DNA of 45,655 bases from an uncultured Lachnospira sp. Lineage in GTDB: Bacteria > Bacillota > Clostridia > Lachnospirales > Lachnospiraceae. The DNA lies in the NCBI GenBank assembly GCA_934343805.1, contig CAKRIN010000021.1, positions 1 through 45,655 on the forward strand, in the 5' to 3' direction. The position numbers were made by a program, and so were the translations under genes. The stretch's first letter is position 1; each line of letters begins with the position of its first letter. The notes below the pieces were generated by a model, which was given only the letters and a program-made list of their open reading frames with translations, ran no database searches and was not told where the DNA came from. Positions 1 through 8,500 of this stretch are shown in pieces.

Positions 1-899
1 GTGGAAAGGCTGCTTATCCTTCATCTGTTCTTATGAATGTTCTCCCTGCTAAAGTTGCTGGTGTTGAGCAGATAATTATGTGTACACCTCCTGATAAAGA
101 AGGAAAAGTATATCCTACGACACTCGTTGCAGCTAAAGAAGCTGGCGTTGATGTTATATACAAGGCTGGCGGAGCACAGGCTATTGCAGCTATGGCCTAT
201 GGAACAAAGTCTGTTCCTAAGGTTGATAAAATATGTGGACCTGGCAATATCTATGTTGCCCTTGCTAAAAAGGCTGTATTTGGATATGTAAGCATTGATT
301 CTGTTGCCGGACCTAGCGAAATTCTTGTAATTGCTGATGAAACAGCTAATCCTCGTTATGTTGCAGCAGATCTTTTATCTCAGGCTGAACATGATGAAAT
401 GGCATCTGCAATACTTGTAACTACAAGTGAAGACCTTGCTCACAAGGTATCGGAAGAAGTTGACAAGTTCGTAGCAGAATTATCAAGAAAAGAAATTATC
501 CAGAAATCACTTGATAATTATGGATATATTCTTGTTGCCAAAGATATTGATGAAGCAATTGCTGTTGCTAATGAGATAGCATCAGAACATATGGAAATTG
601 TTACTAAGAATCCTTTTGATGTAATGACTAAGGTTAAGAATGCAGGTGCTATCTTCCTTGGAGAATACAGTTCAGAGCCTCTTGGAGATTATTTTGCAGG
701 TCCTAACCATGTTCTTCCTACTAACGGAACAGCTAAATTCTTCTCACCTTTAAGTGTTGATGACTTCATTAAGAAATCAAGCATTATCTCTTACTCCAGA
801 AATGCCCTTGAAGCTATCCACACTGACATTGAAAAATTTGCTACTGCTGAGCACCTTACAGCTCATGCTAATTCAATTAAAGTAAGATTTGAAAACTAA
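1..899 (+). CDS. hisD: Histidinol dehydrogenase, 5' truncated by the window edge
   Basis: HisD oxidises L-histidinol to L-histidine with two NAD+, the last two steps of histidine synthesis in the cytosol. The reading frame is already open at base 3 (GKAAYPSS...) and runs to TAA at 897-899, so the N-terminal third is outside the window. Recognisable family segments are [24 protein letters not shown], the loop [22 protein letters not shown], the SEHMEIV motif and GPNHVLPT, which carry Zn and substrate ligands (Gln/His of QAEHD, the SEH and GPNH histidines). It is followed 30 bp later by hisB, so this is the tail of a his operon. Identification is secure; only the start is missing. Confidence 0.96.
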   Translation, partial: GKAAYPSSVLMNVLPAKVAGVEQIIMCTPPDKEGKVYPTTLVAAKEAGVDVIYKAGGAQAIAAMAYGTKSVPKVDKICGPGNIYVALAKKAVFGYVSIDSVAGPSEILVIADETANPRYVAADLLSQAEHDEMASAILVTTSEDLAHKVSEEVDKFVAELSRKEIIQKSLDNYGYILVAKDIDEAIAVANEIASEHMEIVTKNPFDVMTKVKNAGAIFLGEYSSEPLGDYFAGPNHVLPTNGTAKFFSPLSVDDFIKKSSIISYSRNALEAIHTDIEKFATAEHLTAHANSIKVRFEN

Positions 900-929
900 T
901 TAGCGCCAAAGCGCAGAAATGGGGATTAT

Positions 930-1529
930 ATGGCTGTATCTGAAATCAGACAGGCAACTGTCAAAAGAAAAACAAGTGAAACCGATATTGCATTATTTTT
1001 AAGAATTGATGGCTCAGGAGAAGCAGAGGTTGATACAGGAATTGGCTTTTTCGACCATATGTTAAAGAGCTTTGCAAAGCATGGCCTTTTTGACCTTAAG
1101 TTAAAAGTAACAGGCGACTTAATTGTTGACTGCCACCATACTATTGAAGATGTCGGAATTGTACTTGGTGAAGCTATTAAAGAAGCTATAGGAGATAAGA
1201 AGTCTATCAGAAGATATGGTGATATCATTCTTCCTATGGATGAAACACTTATTATGTGTGCAATAGACCTTTCCGGAAGACCATATCTTGGATTTGAATC
1301 TACATTTACAGCAGACAGTGTTGGATACTTTGACACTCAGATGGTTAAGGAATTCTTCTACGCAATATCTTACAGTGCAGGCATGAATCTTCATATAAGA
1401 AAGATTACAGGCGAGAATGATCACCATATAATTGAAGGCATGTTCAAAGCATTTGCAAAGGCATTGGACGAGGCAACTATCAAAGATACAAGAATTAAGA
1501 CAATCCTTTCAACAAAGGGAAGTCTTTAA
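930..1529 (+). CDS. hisB: Imidazoleglycerol-phosphate dehydratase
   Basis: HisB removes water from imidazole glycerol phosphate to give imidazole acetol phosphate, the seventh step of histidine synthesis. The 199-residue protein has the normal length of the monofunctional enzyme, without the phosphatase domain found in E. coli HisB. The two duplicated metal-binding segments are visible: GFFDHML with DCHHTIEDVG (about residues 39-76) and NDHHIIEGMFKAFA near residue 165, supplying the histidines and glutamates of the Mn sites. The ATG follows a weak GGGG ribosome binding site. It lies between hisD and the hisA-hisI fusion and is surely co-transcribed with them. Confidence 0.97.
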   Translation: MAVSEIRQATVKRKTSETDIALFLRIDGSGEAEVDTGIGFFDHMLKSFAKHGLFDLKLKVTGDLIVDCHHTIEDVGIVLGEAIKEAIGDKKSIRRYGDIILPMDETLIMCAIDLSGRPYLGFESTFTADSVGYFDTQMVKEFFYAISYSAGMNLHIRKITGENDHHIIEGMFKAFAKALDEATIKDTRIKTILSTKGSL

Positions 1530-1553
1530 ACATACCTTAAGGAGTTTACATTT

Positions 1554-2642
1554 ATGCGATTATATCCAGCGATTGATGTTAAAGACGGACAGTGTGTCCG
1601 CTTAAAAAAAGGACTTTTTAATGAAGTTACAGTATATTCTGAAAGGCCTTATGAGATAGCTAAAAGCTTTGAAGAATCAGGAGCACAGTTCATACATACA
1701 GTTGATCTTGATGGTGCTTTAAAGGGCCATGGTGTTAATGCTGAAACTATTAAAAAAATATGTTCAAGTGTTAATGTCCCTGTACAGATGGGCGGCGGAA
1801 TACGTACGCTTGATAATATTCAGGAGGTGCTTGACCTCGGCGTATACAGAGTTATTATTGGTACGAAGGCTGTAGAAAACCCTGATTTCATTAAGGCTGC
1901 AATTGAAAGATTCAGTGCTGAGCATATTGTTGTTGGTGTTGATGCCAAAGATGGTCTTGTGGCTATCGAGGGCTGGGAAAAGGTAAGTGACAAAACTGCT
2001 CTTTCTCTTGCTCTTGCCATGAAGGATATCGGAGTTCAGACTATTGTATATACTGATATATCTAAAGATGGTATGCTTGCTGGTCCTAATGTTGAACAGA
2101 CTAAAATTCTTTCTGATAAAACAGGTATTGATATTATTGCATCAGGTGGCATGAGCTGCATGGACGACCTCACACATATTAATGATGCCGGAATCCATGG
2201 TGCAATAATCGGTAAAGCTATATATGAAAAGCGCATTAATCTTAAGGAAGCTGTCGGCCTCTTTGAATCCGGAGCATCTTATTCAAAGGCATTGGCAATG
2301 CCTAAAGCTGATATCTCATTTAAAGATTTAAAGCTTGATGCAAACGGACTCATCCCTGTAGTTGTTCAGGATTATGTTAATGGAGAAGTCCTTATGCTTG
2401 CATATATGAATGAAGAAGCCTACAATAAAACTTTAGAAACAGGCATCATGACTTATTACAGCAGAAGCCGTCAGGAACTATGGGTTAAAGGTCTTACGTC
2501 TGGACATTTCCAGTATGTAGGTTCTCTTGATATTGATTGCGACAACGACACTATTCTGGCAAAAGTACGTCAGGTTGGCGCTGCATGCCACACTGGCAAC
2601 AGAACATGCTTTTACAGAAACATCAAAACATGGAACAGATAA
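1554..2642 (+). CDS. hisA: Bifunctional HisA-HisI fusion: ProFAR isomerase + phosphoribosyl-AMP cyclohydrolase
   Basis: Two histidine enzymes are joined in one 362-residue chain. Residues 1 to about 238 are a complete HisA (beta/alpha)8 isomerase: [12 protein letters not shown] holds the first catalytic Asp, MGGGIR and IIGTKAV the phosphate loops, and YTDISKDGM the second catalytic Asp. After a short linker, residues from about 255 to 362 are HisI, which opens the adenine ring of PR-AMP, with [11 protein letters not shown], the metal motif DIDCDNDT and the cysteine motif CHTGNRTCF. HisI acts directly before HisA in the pathway, so fusion joins consecutive steps. No HisE domain follows HisI, and hisF, hisE and hisG are not in the window. 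A clear AAGGAG site precedes the ATG. Confidence 0.95.
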   Translation: MRLYPAIDVKDGQCVRLKKGLFNEVTVYSERPYEIAKSFEESGAQFIHTVDLDGALKGHGVNAETIKKICSSVNVPVQMGGGIRTLDNIQEVLDLGVYRVIIGTKAVENPDFIKAAIERFSAEHIVVGVDAKDGLVAIEGWEKVSDKTALSLALAMKDIGVQTIVYTDISKDGMLAGPNVEQTKILSDKTGIDIIASGGMSCMDDLTHINDAGIHGAIIGKAIYEKRINLKEAVGLFESGASYSKALAMPKADISFKDLKLDANGLIPVVVQDYVNGEVLMLAYMNEEAYNKTLETGIMTYYSRSRQELWVKGLTSGHFQYVGSLDIDCDNDTILAKVRQVGAACHTGNRTCFYRNIKTWNR

Positions 2643-2645
2643 TTT

Positions 2646-3890
2646 ATGGAATATAAATACATAATCACGGAGATTAATAATATAACATTCTGTTGCATAT
2701 ATACTTCTGATAATATCTGCCACTATCTTAAAGCTATAGATAGTGGCAGTATTGTTGGTAATATATATGTTGGAAGAGTAGAAAATGTTGTTAAGAATAT
2801 TAATGCAGCATTCATTGAAATAGCTGATAAGCAGAAATGTTATTATTCTATACCGGATAACAAAACTCCTATATATTTTAATGAGAAAAACAATCCTGCT
2901 ATATGCCAGGGTGATAAAATCCTTGTAAAGGTTACGACTGAACCACTTAAAACCAAGCCTGCCAAAGTATCTTCCAGGATTGAACTGACAGGTAATTACT
3001 CAGTCGTTTCCAATGATGTAAAAGGGGTTCATATATCCAAAAAAATAAAATCAGATCAAACAATTTCTGATATAAAGAAAAGAATTTCTGATATTCTTAT
3101 TGAAAAGCAAAAAGAAGCTATAGAAAAAAATGGTTATGATTATATGGGACAATTCGGGATCATACTAAGAAGTGGCTGTGTCAATGCTGATATCAATGAT
3201 ATTATTAAAGATGTCACTTCATTATGTGATGAGTACACAGATATGTTAAATAAAGCTGTTTTCTCCAGATTCTATACTCTTGTACACGAGAACAGACCTG
3301 CATATATTGAAGAAATCATTCATCTTTCTGGTAGCAATAACAGCATTGAAGTGATCACGGATATTCCGGCAATACATAGTCAGTTACTTCAGTTTCTGCC
3401 TCATAATGACAATATAACAACACGTTTATATGAAGATGACTTATGGCCTTTATCCAAAATCTATTCTATTGAAAAAGAAATCGAAACTGCTCTTTCTAAA
3501 AAAGTATGGCTGAAATCAGGTGGTTATCTTATTATAGAACAGACAGAGGCTTTATCTGTTATTGATGTTAATTCAGGTAAAAATATATCTAAAGCTAAGA
3601 ATACCGAAGCTGTTGAAGCATCTGCACTAAAAACTAATATTGAAGCCGCAGATATGCTATACAGACAGATTAAATTAAGAAATCTTTCAGGAATTATAAT
3701 AGTTGATTTTATCAATATGAACAGTGATAATTCTGAAAAATTGATGGAACATTTGAAATCTCTTGCAAAAAGAGATATAGTAAACACTACAATTGTTGAC
3801 ATGACTCCACTTGGTCTTGTTGAAATCACACGAAAGAAAACAGGGAAGAGTCTTTCTGAAAGCCTGAATAACACATATGTAGTGAGGTAA
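2646..3890 (+). CDS. rng: Ribonuclease E/G family protein, short form
   Basis: This is an endoribonuclease of the RNase E/G family, which cuts single-stranded A/U-rich RNA and helps mature rRNA and turn over mRNA. An S1-like RNA-binding domain (about residues 35-115, GNIYVGRVENVV) precedes the 5'-sensor region (FGIILRSG) and the DNase I-like catalytic core. The Mg-binding acidic residues are in VIDVNSGKN (Asp about 306) and IIIVDFINM (Asp about 352). The chain ends at residue 414 just after GLVEITRKK, where longer relatives continue into the zinc-link CPxCxG motif; that motif is absent. It starts 3 bp after hisA-hisI and is followed 5 bp later by a PAP2 gene, upstream of rplU as in other Clostridia. 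Confidence 0.9.
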   Translation: MEYKYIITEINNITFCCIYTSDNICHYLKAIDSGSIVGNIYVGRVENVVKNINAAFIEIADKQKCYYSIPDNKTPIYFNEKNNPAICQGDKILVKVTTEPLKTKPAKVSSRIELTGNYSVVSNDVKGVHISKKIKSDQTISDIKKRISDILIEKQKEAIEKNGYDYMGQFGIILRSGCVNADINDIIKDVTSLCDEYTDMLNKAVFSRFYTLVHENRPAYIEEIIHLSGSNNSIEVITDIPAIHSQLLQFLPHNDNITTRLYEDDLWPLSKIYSIEKEIETALSKKVWLKSGGYLIIEQTEALSVIDVNSGKNISKAKNTEAVEASALKTNIEAADMLYRQIKLRNLSGIIIVDFINMNSDNSEKLMEHLKSLAKRDIVNTTIVDMTPLGLVEITRKKTGKSLSESLNNTYVVR

Positions 3891-3895
3891 TATTT

Positions 3896-4492
3896 ATGAG
3901 TAATACTGGATTAACCAATTCACAGGACATTCCTGCTTATGAAAGAAGATATAAGAAAATATCTGAATGGTTTATTAAATACAAACCTGCATTTCTTATT
4001 CTGAAATTCATATACAAATATATGGCTTACCTGATTGCATTGGCATACATACTTCTTATAATAATGAGTTTCCGTGGAACATTCTTTTCAGAAACAACAC
4101 CTTTAATATTAAAAAATAGTGGTATGGTTGTTGAAACAGACAGCACATTGCTTACTGCCAAGCTTATCCTTACGCCTTTTACATCTTTTGTTCTTGTTTC
4201 CGTTATACGCAAATGTATAGATGCCAGACGTCCATATGAAAAATATGATATAAAGCCTTTGTTTATAAAAGAAACAAAGGGAGAATCAATGCCAAGCAGA
4301 CATGTTTTTTCTATTACAATTATTGCCATGTGCTGGCTTTATGTTTCTGTTCCAGCCGGCATTATAATGCTTGTTCTTGTTGCGCTTATGGCAGCGAGCA
4401 GAGTGTTTGCCGGAGTACATTTTGTAAGGGATGTTTCTGCGGGTTTTGTAGTAGGTATTTTATGTGGAATTATTGGATTATGGCTCATTTAA
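3896..4492 (+). CDS. PAP2-family membrane phosphatase
   Basis: This 198-residue integral membrane protein belongs to the type 2 phosphatidic acid phosphatase superfamily, whose members dephosphorylate lipid phosphates such as undecaprenyl-PP or phosphatidate outside the membrane. The three-part signature is complete: KCIDARRPY (motif 1, KX6RP-like), PSRHVFS (motif 2, with Arg where PSGH is usual) and SRVFAGVHFVRDVSAG (motif 3 with catalytic His and Asp). Several hydrophobic segments surround them, for example AYLIALAYILLIIMSF and GFVVGILCGIIGLWLI at the C-terminus. Its place directly behind rng, with a 5-bp gap, suggests co-transcription. The substrate cannot be read from the sequence; UppP-like recycling of the cell-wall lipid carrier is one possibility. 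Confidence 0.85.
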   Translation: MSNTGLTNSQDIPAYERRYKKISEWFIKYKPAFLILKFIYKYMAYLIALAYILLIIMSFRGTFFSETTPLILKNSGMVVETDSTLLTAKLILTPFTSFVLVSVIRKCIDARRPYEKYDIKPLFIKETKGESMPSRHVFSITIIAMCWLYVSVPAGIIMLVLVALMAASRVFAGVHFVRDVSAGFVVGILCGIIGLWLI

Positions 4493-4520
4493 CATTTATC
4501 AAAATATTTTCAAAAAACAT

Positions 4521-4549
4521 TTGACAAATAGTAACTGAATGTATATTAT
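4521..4549 (+). promoter_or_regulatory. Sigma-A-type promoter of rplU-prp-rpmA
   Basis: A perfect TTGACA -35 (4521-4526) is followed after 17 bases by TATTAT (4544-4549, 5/6 match to TATAAT). It lies in the gap after the PAP2 gene and just before the L21 leader RNA, so it should start the ribosomal protein transcript near 4556. Confidence 0.8.
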
Positions 4550-4555
4550 ATATTT

Positions 4556-4620
4556 TGTGTGCCGCTCAGTTAGGGCATAAGTGTATCTGATGTATGTCAG
4601 ATTCCCCAAAACTGGCGAGT
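4556..4620 (+). ncRNA. Ribosomal protein L21 leader (cis-regulatory RNA)
   Basis: The untranslated region before rplU folds like the Firmicute L21 leader. A closing stem pairs CGC(T)CAGTT (4563-4571, one bulge) with AACTGGCG (4610-4617); inside, GGG (about 4573) can pair with CCC (about 4604), and a hairpin TCTGA/TCAGA (4586-4590 with 4597-4601) encloses TGTATG. Leaders of this family are thought to let L21 or a complex containing it repress its own operon. I base the call on position and fold, not on a covariance search. Confidence 0.75.
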
Positions 4621-4642
4621 ATTTAATTAAGGAGGATACCAT

Positions 4643-4951
4643 ATGTACGCAATTATAGCAACAGGTGGTAAGCAGTACACAGTTTCTGAAGGCGATACTA
4701 TCAGAGTTGAGAAGCTTGCAGTTAATGCTGGTGACACTGTTACATTTGATCAGGTTCTTTTTGTAAACAACGGCGAGGCTAAAGTTGGTGAGCCAACAGT
4801 TGCCGGTGCTACAGTTACAGCTAGCGTTGTAGGCGAAGGCAGAGATAAGAAGGTTATCGTTTACAAGTACAAGAGAAAGACTGGATATCACAAGAAGAAT
4901 GGTCATAGACAGGCTTACACAGAAGTTAAGATTGAAAAGATTAATGCTTAA
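4643..4951 (+). CDS. rplU: 50S ribosomal protein bL21
   Basis: bL21 is a 23S rRNA-binding protein of the large subunit. The 102-residue product begins [18 protein letters not shown], the hallmark start of L21, and contains the basic signature [17 protein letters not shown] near residues 73-90 that contacts rRNA. Length is typical. The ATG follows AAGGAGG at good spacing. It heads the rplU-prp-rpmA operon behind a leader RNA and a strong promoter. Confidence 0.98.
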   Translation: MYAIIATGGKQYTVSEGDTIRVEKLAVNAGDTVTFDQVLFVNNGEAKVGEPTVAGATVTASVVGEGRDKKVIVYKYKRKTGYHKKNGHRQAYTEVKIEKINA

Positions 4952-4984
4952 TTTTTGTATGAATGTTTGTGAGGTGTGTTATTC

Positions 4985-5311
4985 ATGACTCATATAACTT
5001 TTTTTAAGAACTCTGAGAATGAGATCACAGGTTTTTATTCTGCAGGTCATGCAGGATACGCTGAATCCGGCAGTGACATTATATGTTCTGCTATTTCAGT
5101 TCTGACAATCAATACTATTAATTCGATAGAGGCTTTTACCGATGATAAGTTTGATGTGTCAGTTAATGAGGATGAGGGAATTGTCATCTTGAAGATGGCT
5201 ATGCCTGTAAGTCCAGAAACTTCGATTTTACTTAAGTCATATGAATTAGGTATTAATTCTGTGGCTGAGGATAATCCGAAATACTTATCAATTAGTGTTA
5301 AGGAGGTGTAA
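4985..5311 (+). CDS. prp: Ribosomal-processing cysteine protease Prp
   Basis: Prp (YsxB) removes the N-terminal extension of ribosomal protein L27 in Firmicutes before L27 enters the ribosome. The catalytic pair is visible in [14 protein letters not shown]: with the ATG at 4985 they number His22 and Cys34, exactly as in the characterised Staphylococcus aureus enzyme, which supports this start over the in-frame GTG at 4976. A GAGGTG site (4971-4976) sits 8 bases before the ATG. The product is 108 residues. The gene is sandwiched between rplU and its substrate gene rpmA, whose ribosome binding site overlaps the end of prp. Confidence 0.94.
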   Translation: MTHITFFKNSENEITGFYSAGHAGYAESGSDIICSAISVLTINTINSIEAFTDDKFDVSVNEDEGIVILKMAMPVSPETSILLKSYELGINSVAEDNPKYLSISVKEV

Positions 5312-5315
5312 CCTT

Positions 5316-5606
5316 ATGTTAAATATGAATCTTCAGTTATTCGCTCATAAAAAGGGTGTAGGTTCTACAAAGAATGGTAGAGATTCAGAGTCTAAGAGAT
5401 TAGGCGCTAAGAGAGCTGACGGACAGTTTGTTTTAGCTGGTAATATTCTTTACAGACAGCGTGGAACAAAGATTCATCCAGGTGTTAATGTTGGTCGTGG
5501 TGGCGATGATACATTATTCGCACTTGTTGATGGAACTGTTAAGTTCGAAAGAAAGGGCAAGGATAGAAAGCAGGTTTCTGTTTATCCTGTTGTTTCAAAC
5601 GACTAA
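5316..5606 (+). CDS. rpmA: 50S ribosomal protein bL27 with cleavable N-terminal extension
   Basis: bL27 reaches with its N-terminal tail into the peptidyl transferase centre. The 96-residue product starts [20 protein letters not shown]: the first nine residues match the Firmicute extension (consensus like MLxLNLQxFA), cut by Prp after the Phe to expose AHKKG. The core [16 protein letters not shown] is canonical. AGGAGGTG at 5301-5308 lies 7 bases before ATG 5316 and overlaps the prp stop, implying coupled translation. The operon ends with the terminator at 5617. Confidence 0.98.
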   Translation: MLNMNLQLFAHKKGVGSTKNGRDSESKRLGAKRADGQFVLAGNILYRQRGTKIHPGVNVGRGGDDTLFALVDGTVKFERKGKDRKQVSVYPVVSND

Positions 5607-5616
5607 TTTGTTTATT

Positions 5617-5647
5617 AGCTCCAAGTCTTCGGATTTGGAGCTTTTTT
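5617..5647 (+). terminator. Intrinsic terminator after rpmA
   Basis: An 11-bp stem, AGCTCCAAGTC (5617-5627) with GATTTGGAGCT (5632-5642, one G-T pair), is closed by the very stable TTCG tetraloop and followed by a T run (5642-5647). It separates the rplU operon from obgE. A TATAAT at 5657-5662 directly downstream could be the -10 of an obgE promoter whose -35 would fall in the right arm of the stem (TTTGGA or TTGGAG, only 3/6). Confidence 0.9.
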
Positions 5648-5686
5648 CATAATTAATATAATTATAGATAGAATGGAGGAAAGGTT

Positions 5687-6979
5687 ATGTTTGCAGACAG
5701 AGTCCGCATTTTTATTAAATCCGGCAAGGGTGGAGATGGTCATGTCAGCTTCCGTAGAGAGCTTTACGTTCCAGCTGGCGGTCCTGATGGCGGCAATGGC
5801 GGTCATGGCGGAGATATTGTTTTTGTAGTTGACAAGGGTCTTAACACACTCGGTGATTTCAGACATAACAGCAAATATATTGCTGAAAGCGGCGAAGAGG
5901 GCGGCAAGAGAAGATGCACAGGTAAAGATGGTGAAAACCTTATCATTAAAGTACCTGAAGGAACTGTTATATATGATGATGAATCCGGTAAAGTTATTGC
6001 AGATATGTCTGGTGATAATCTTCAGGAAACTATTCTTAAAGGTGGCCGTGGTGGTAAGGGTAATATGAATTATGCCACCTCTACCATGCAGGCGCCACAA
6101 TATGCACAGCCAGGACAGGATGCACAGGAATTATGGGTTCGTCTCGAGCTTAAGGTAATTGCTGATGTTGGGCTTGTAGGATTTCCTAATGTTGGAAAAT
6201 CAACATTTTTATCAAGAGTAACTAATGCAAGACCTAAGATTGCCAATTATCATTTCACAACACTTAATCCTAACCTTGGTGTTGTTGATCTTGATGGTGG
6301 TAAAGGATTTGTTATCGCTGATATACCTGGTCTTATTGAGGGTGCATCAGAGGGTGTCGGTCTTGGACATCAGTTCCTACGTCATATTGAGAGAACTAAG
6401 GTCATTATTCATATTGTTGATGCAGCTTCTACTGAGGGACGCGATCCTATAGCTGATATCAGGGCTATCAATAAAGAGCTTGAGAATTATAATCCTAAGC
6501 TTCTTGAAAGACCTCAGGTTATAGCAGCTAATAAGATTGATGTTATATATGATGATGGAAGTGACCCTGTACAGGCTATAAGAGATGCATTTGAACCAGA
6601 AGGCATCAAGGTTTATCCTATATCTGCTGTTACGGGGCAGGGTGTTAAAGAGCTGTTGTACGCAGTCAGAACACTGCTTGACAATTTCAAAGATGAACCT
6701 GTATTATTCGAGAAAGAATTTGACTACGACGAGCTTATGGATAATCCTAATGAAAGCTTCGAGGTATCGGTTAACGAAGACGGCGTATATGTTGTCAATG
6801 GACCAAAGATTGATAAAATGCTTGGTTATACTAACCTTGAATCTGAAAAGGGATTCGATTTCTTCCAGAAATTCATGAAGCGTTCAGGTGTTCTTGATGA
6901 ACTTGAGAAACTCGGAATTGAGGAAGGCGATACTGTTATCGTTGGTGATTACCTTGAGTTTGATTACTATAAAGCATAA
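5687..6979 (+). CDS. obgE: GTPase Obg (CgtA)
   Basis: Obg is an essential GTPase that checks late 50S assembly and binds ppGpp. The 430-residue protein shows the glycine-rich Obg fold (residues 1-158, many GGxGG repeats such as GGPDGGNGGHGG), a G domain with P-loop GFPNVGKST (about 165-173), switch II DIPGLIEGA (about 212) and NKID (about 282), and a C-terminal OCT domain (about 350-430) found in Firmicute members. GGAGGAAAGG precedes the ATG. It begins a run of ribosome-assembly genes with yhbY and rsfS. Confidence 0.97.
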   Translation: MFADRVRIFIKSGKGGDGHVSFRRELYVPAGGPDGGNGGHGGDIVFVVDKGLNTLGDFRHNSKYIAESGEEGGKRRCTGKDGENLIIKVPEGTVIYDDESGKVIADMSGDNLQETILKGGRGGKGNMNYATSTMQAPQYAQPGQDAQELWVRLELKVIADVGLVGFPNVGKSTFLSRVTNARPKIANYHFTTLNPNLGVVDLDGGKGFVIADIPGLIEGASEGVGLGHQFLRHIERTKVIIHIVDAASTEGRDPIADIRAINKELENYNPKLLERPQVIAANKIDVIYDDGSDPVQAIRDAFEPEGIKVYPISAVTGQGVKELLYAVRTLLDNFKDEPVLFEKEFDYDELMDNPNESFEVSVNEDGVYVVNGPKIDKMLGYTNLESEKGFDFFQKFMKRSGVLDELEKLGIEEGDTVIVGDYLEFDYYKA

Positions 6980-6996
6980 TTAATAGGAGAGAATAT

Positions 6997-7284
6997 ATGA
7001 CAAGCAAACAGAGAGCTTATTTAAAAGGTCTTGCAATGACAATGGACCCAATATTCCAATTTGGAAAGAACAGTCTTACTCCTGAGAACACTGCAGCTAT
7101 TGCAGAAGCTCTTGAAGCAAGAGAACTTATCAAAATCAGTGTTCTAAATAACTGCGCTGATGATCCTCGAGAAATTGCGCAGATGGTTGCAGAAAGAACA
7201 CGTTCACAGGTTGTTCAGGTTATTGGAAAGAAAATCGTTCTTTACAAGGAATCTAAGGACAACAAGAAAATCATTTTACCATGA
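6997..7284 (+). CDS. yhbY: YhbY/CRM-domain RNA-binding protein
   Basis: A single 95-residue CRS1-YhbY domain. Such proteins bind pre-50S particles through a GxxG-like loop. The start MTSKQRAYLKGLAM and the segment DPIFQFGKNSLTPE are typical of the family, as is EARELIKISVLNN. It lies 17 bp after obgE and its last codons overlap the start of nadD by 4 bases (ATGA), so translation of the two is coupled. Family assignment is firm, exact role inferred from E. coli YhbY. Confidence 0.93.
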   Translation: MTSKQRAYLKGLAMTMDPIFQFGKNSLTPENTAAIAEALEARELIKISVLNNCADDPREIAQMVAERTRSQVVQVIGKKIVLYKESKDNKKIILP

Positions 7285-7889
7285 TTAATTCAGACAAAAT
7301 AATAGGTATTATGGGTGGAACATTTAATCCAGTCCACAAAGGTCATGTTAGCATCGCCAGATGTGCCTATGAGCAGTCAGATATTGATGAAATATTATTT
7401 ATGCCTTCAGGTACACCGGCTTATAAGGATACTTCTCCTATTGTAAGTGCATCTGACCGTTGCAATATGGTTAAACTTGCGATAAAGCCATATGATTATA
7501 TGTCACTTTCAACAATTGAAACAGAGCGTTCCGGCAATACATACACAGCCGATACACTTGCTCAGGTTTATGATTTATATAAGAAAATATATTTTATAAT
7601 AGGTGCAGATTCGCTTCTTTATATTCAGGACTGGTATCACCCTGAGTATATATGCAGCCATTGTCACATTTTATGTGCCAATCGTGATAATAATTCAACT
7701 GACACACTTATAAAACAGAAACATTTTCTTGCTGACAAATATGGTGCTGTTATTGATTTTATCAGCGTCCCTGACCTTCCGTATAGTTCAACTGACATAC
7801 GAAGAAAAGTTTCAATGGGATTATCCGTAACAGATGATGTCGGCAAAGAAGTAGAAGAGTATATAAAGTCCAGAAAACTTTATGTTTAA
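7281..7889 (+). CDS. nadD: Nicotinate-nucleotide adenylyltransferase
   Basis: NadD transfers AMP from ATP to nicotinate mononucleotide, giving deamido-NAD, a required step of NAD synthesis. The nucleotidyltransferase signature GGTFNPVHKGH (residues 11-21, HxGH at its end) and the late ATP-binding motif SSTDIRR (about 168-174) are both present; IIGADSLLYIQDWYHPE in the middle is characteristic. The length of 202 residues is normal. It overlaps yhbY by 4 bases and is 11 bp from yqeK, with which it is paired in most Firmicutes. Confidence 0.96.
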   Translation: MINSDKIIGIMGGTFNPVHKGHVSIARCAYEQSDIDEILFMPSGTPAYKDTSPIVSASDRCNMVKLAIKPYDYMSLSTIETERSGNTYTADTLAQVYDLYKKIYFIIGADSLLYIQDWYHPEYICSHCHILCANRDNNSTDTLIKQKHFLADKYGAVIDFISVPDLPYSSTDIRRKVSMGLSVTDDVGKEVEEYIKSRKLYV

Positions 7890-7900
7890 GAGGTTTTATT

Positions 7901-8497
7901 ATGGATAACAGATATATTGAACAATTAAGGACACAGGTAAACGATGCTCTAAAAACAGACAACATGCGTTACCAGCATACACTTGGTGTTGCCAATACAA
8001 GTGCCTGTCTTGCCATGTGTCATGGTGCTGATATGAATAAAGCATATATTGCAGGTCTTTTACATGATTGTGCCAAATGTGTTCCTGATGATGTAAAGAT
8101 TGCAGAATGCAGACAATTTGGACTTCCTATATCAGATATTGAACTTGAAAGTCCTTATCTGCTTCATTCCAAGCTTGGTGCATATTACGCAAAGCACAAG
8201 TATAATGTTGAAGATAAAGAAATATGTTCTGCCATTCAGTGGCATACAACAGGAAAACCTGCCATGTCCTTATTAGAAAAAATCGTATTTATTGCAGATT
8301 ATATTGAACCATACAGAAATAAGGCTGCTAATCTTGATTCTATAAGACATATGGCATTCGCAGATATTGATATGGCAGCTTATGTAATATTGGACGACAC
8401 CCTTTCGTATATTAAAAAAACTGGTCGTAATATAGACACACAGACAATTGATACTTATGATTACTACAAAGGGATTATTAAAGAAAGAGAGAATTAA
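7901..8497 (+). CDS. yqeK: HD-domain hydrolase YqeK (symmetrical Ap4A hydrolase family)
   Basis: YqeK proteins are HD-superfamily metal hydrolases; characterised members split diadenosine tetraphosphate (Ap4A) symmetrically to two ADP. The 198-residue protein shows YQHTLGVANTSACLA (first His ligand), GLLHDCAKC (the HD doublet), a further His in LLHSKLGAYYA, and IQWHTTGKPAMSLLEKIVFIADYIEP with the final Asp ligand. Its place between nadD and rsfS is the standard Firmicute arrangement. Function is inferred from the family. Confidence 0.93.
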   Translation: MDNRYIEQLRTQVNDALKTDNMRYQHTLGVANTSACLAMCHGADMNKAYIAGLLHDCAKCVPDDVKIAECRQFGLPISDIELESPYLLHSKLGAYYAKHKYNVEDKEICSAIQWHTTGKPAMSLLEKIVFIADYIEPYRNKAANLDSIRHMAFADIDMAAYVILDDTLSYIKKTGRNIDTQTIDTYDYYKGIIKEREN

Positions 8498-8500
8498 ATT

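Noticed and set aside
903..914. GCGC-CAAA-GCGC mini hairpin between hisD and hisB
   Set aside because: Only four base pairs and no T run, so not a terminator; the genes are plainly one operon.
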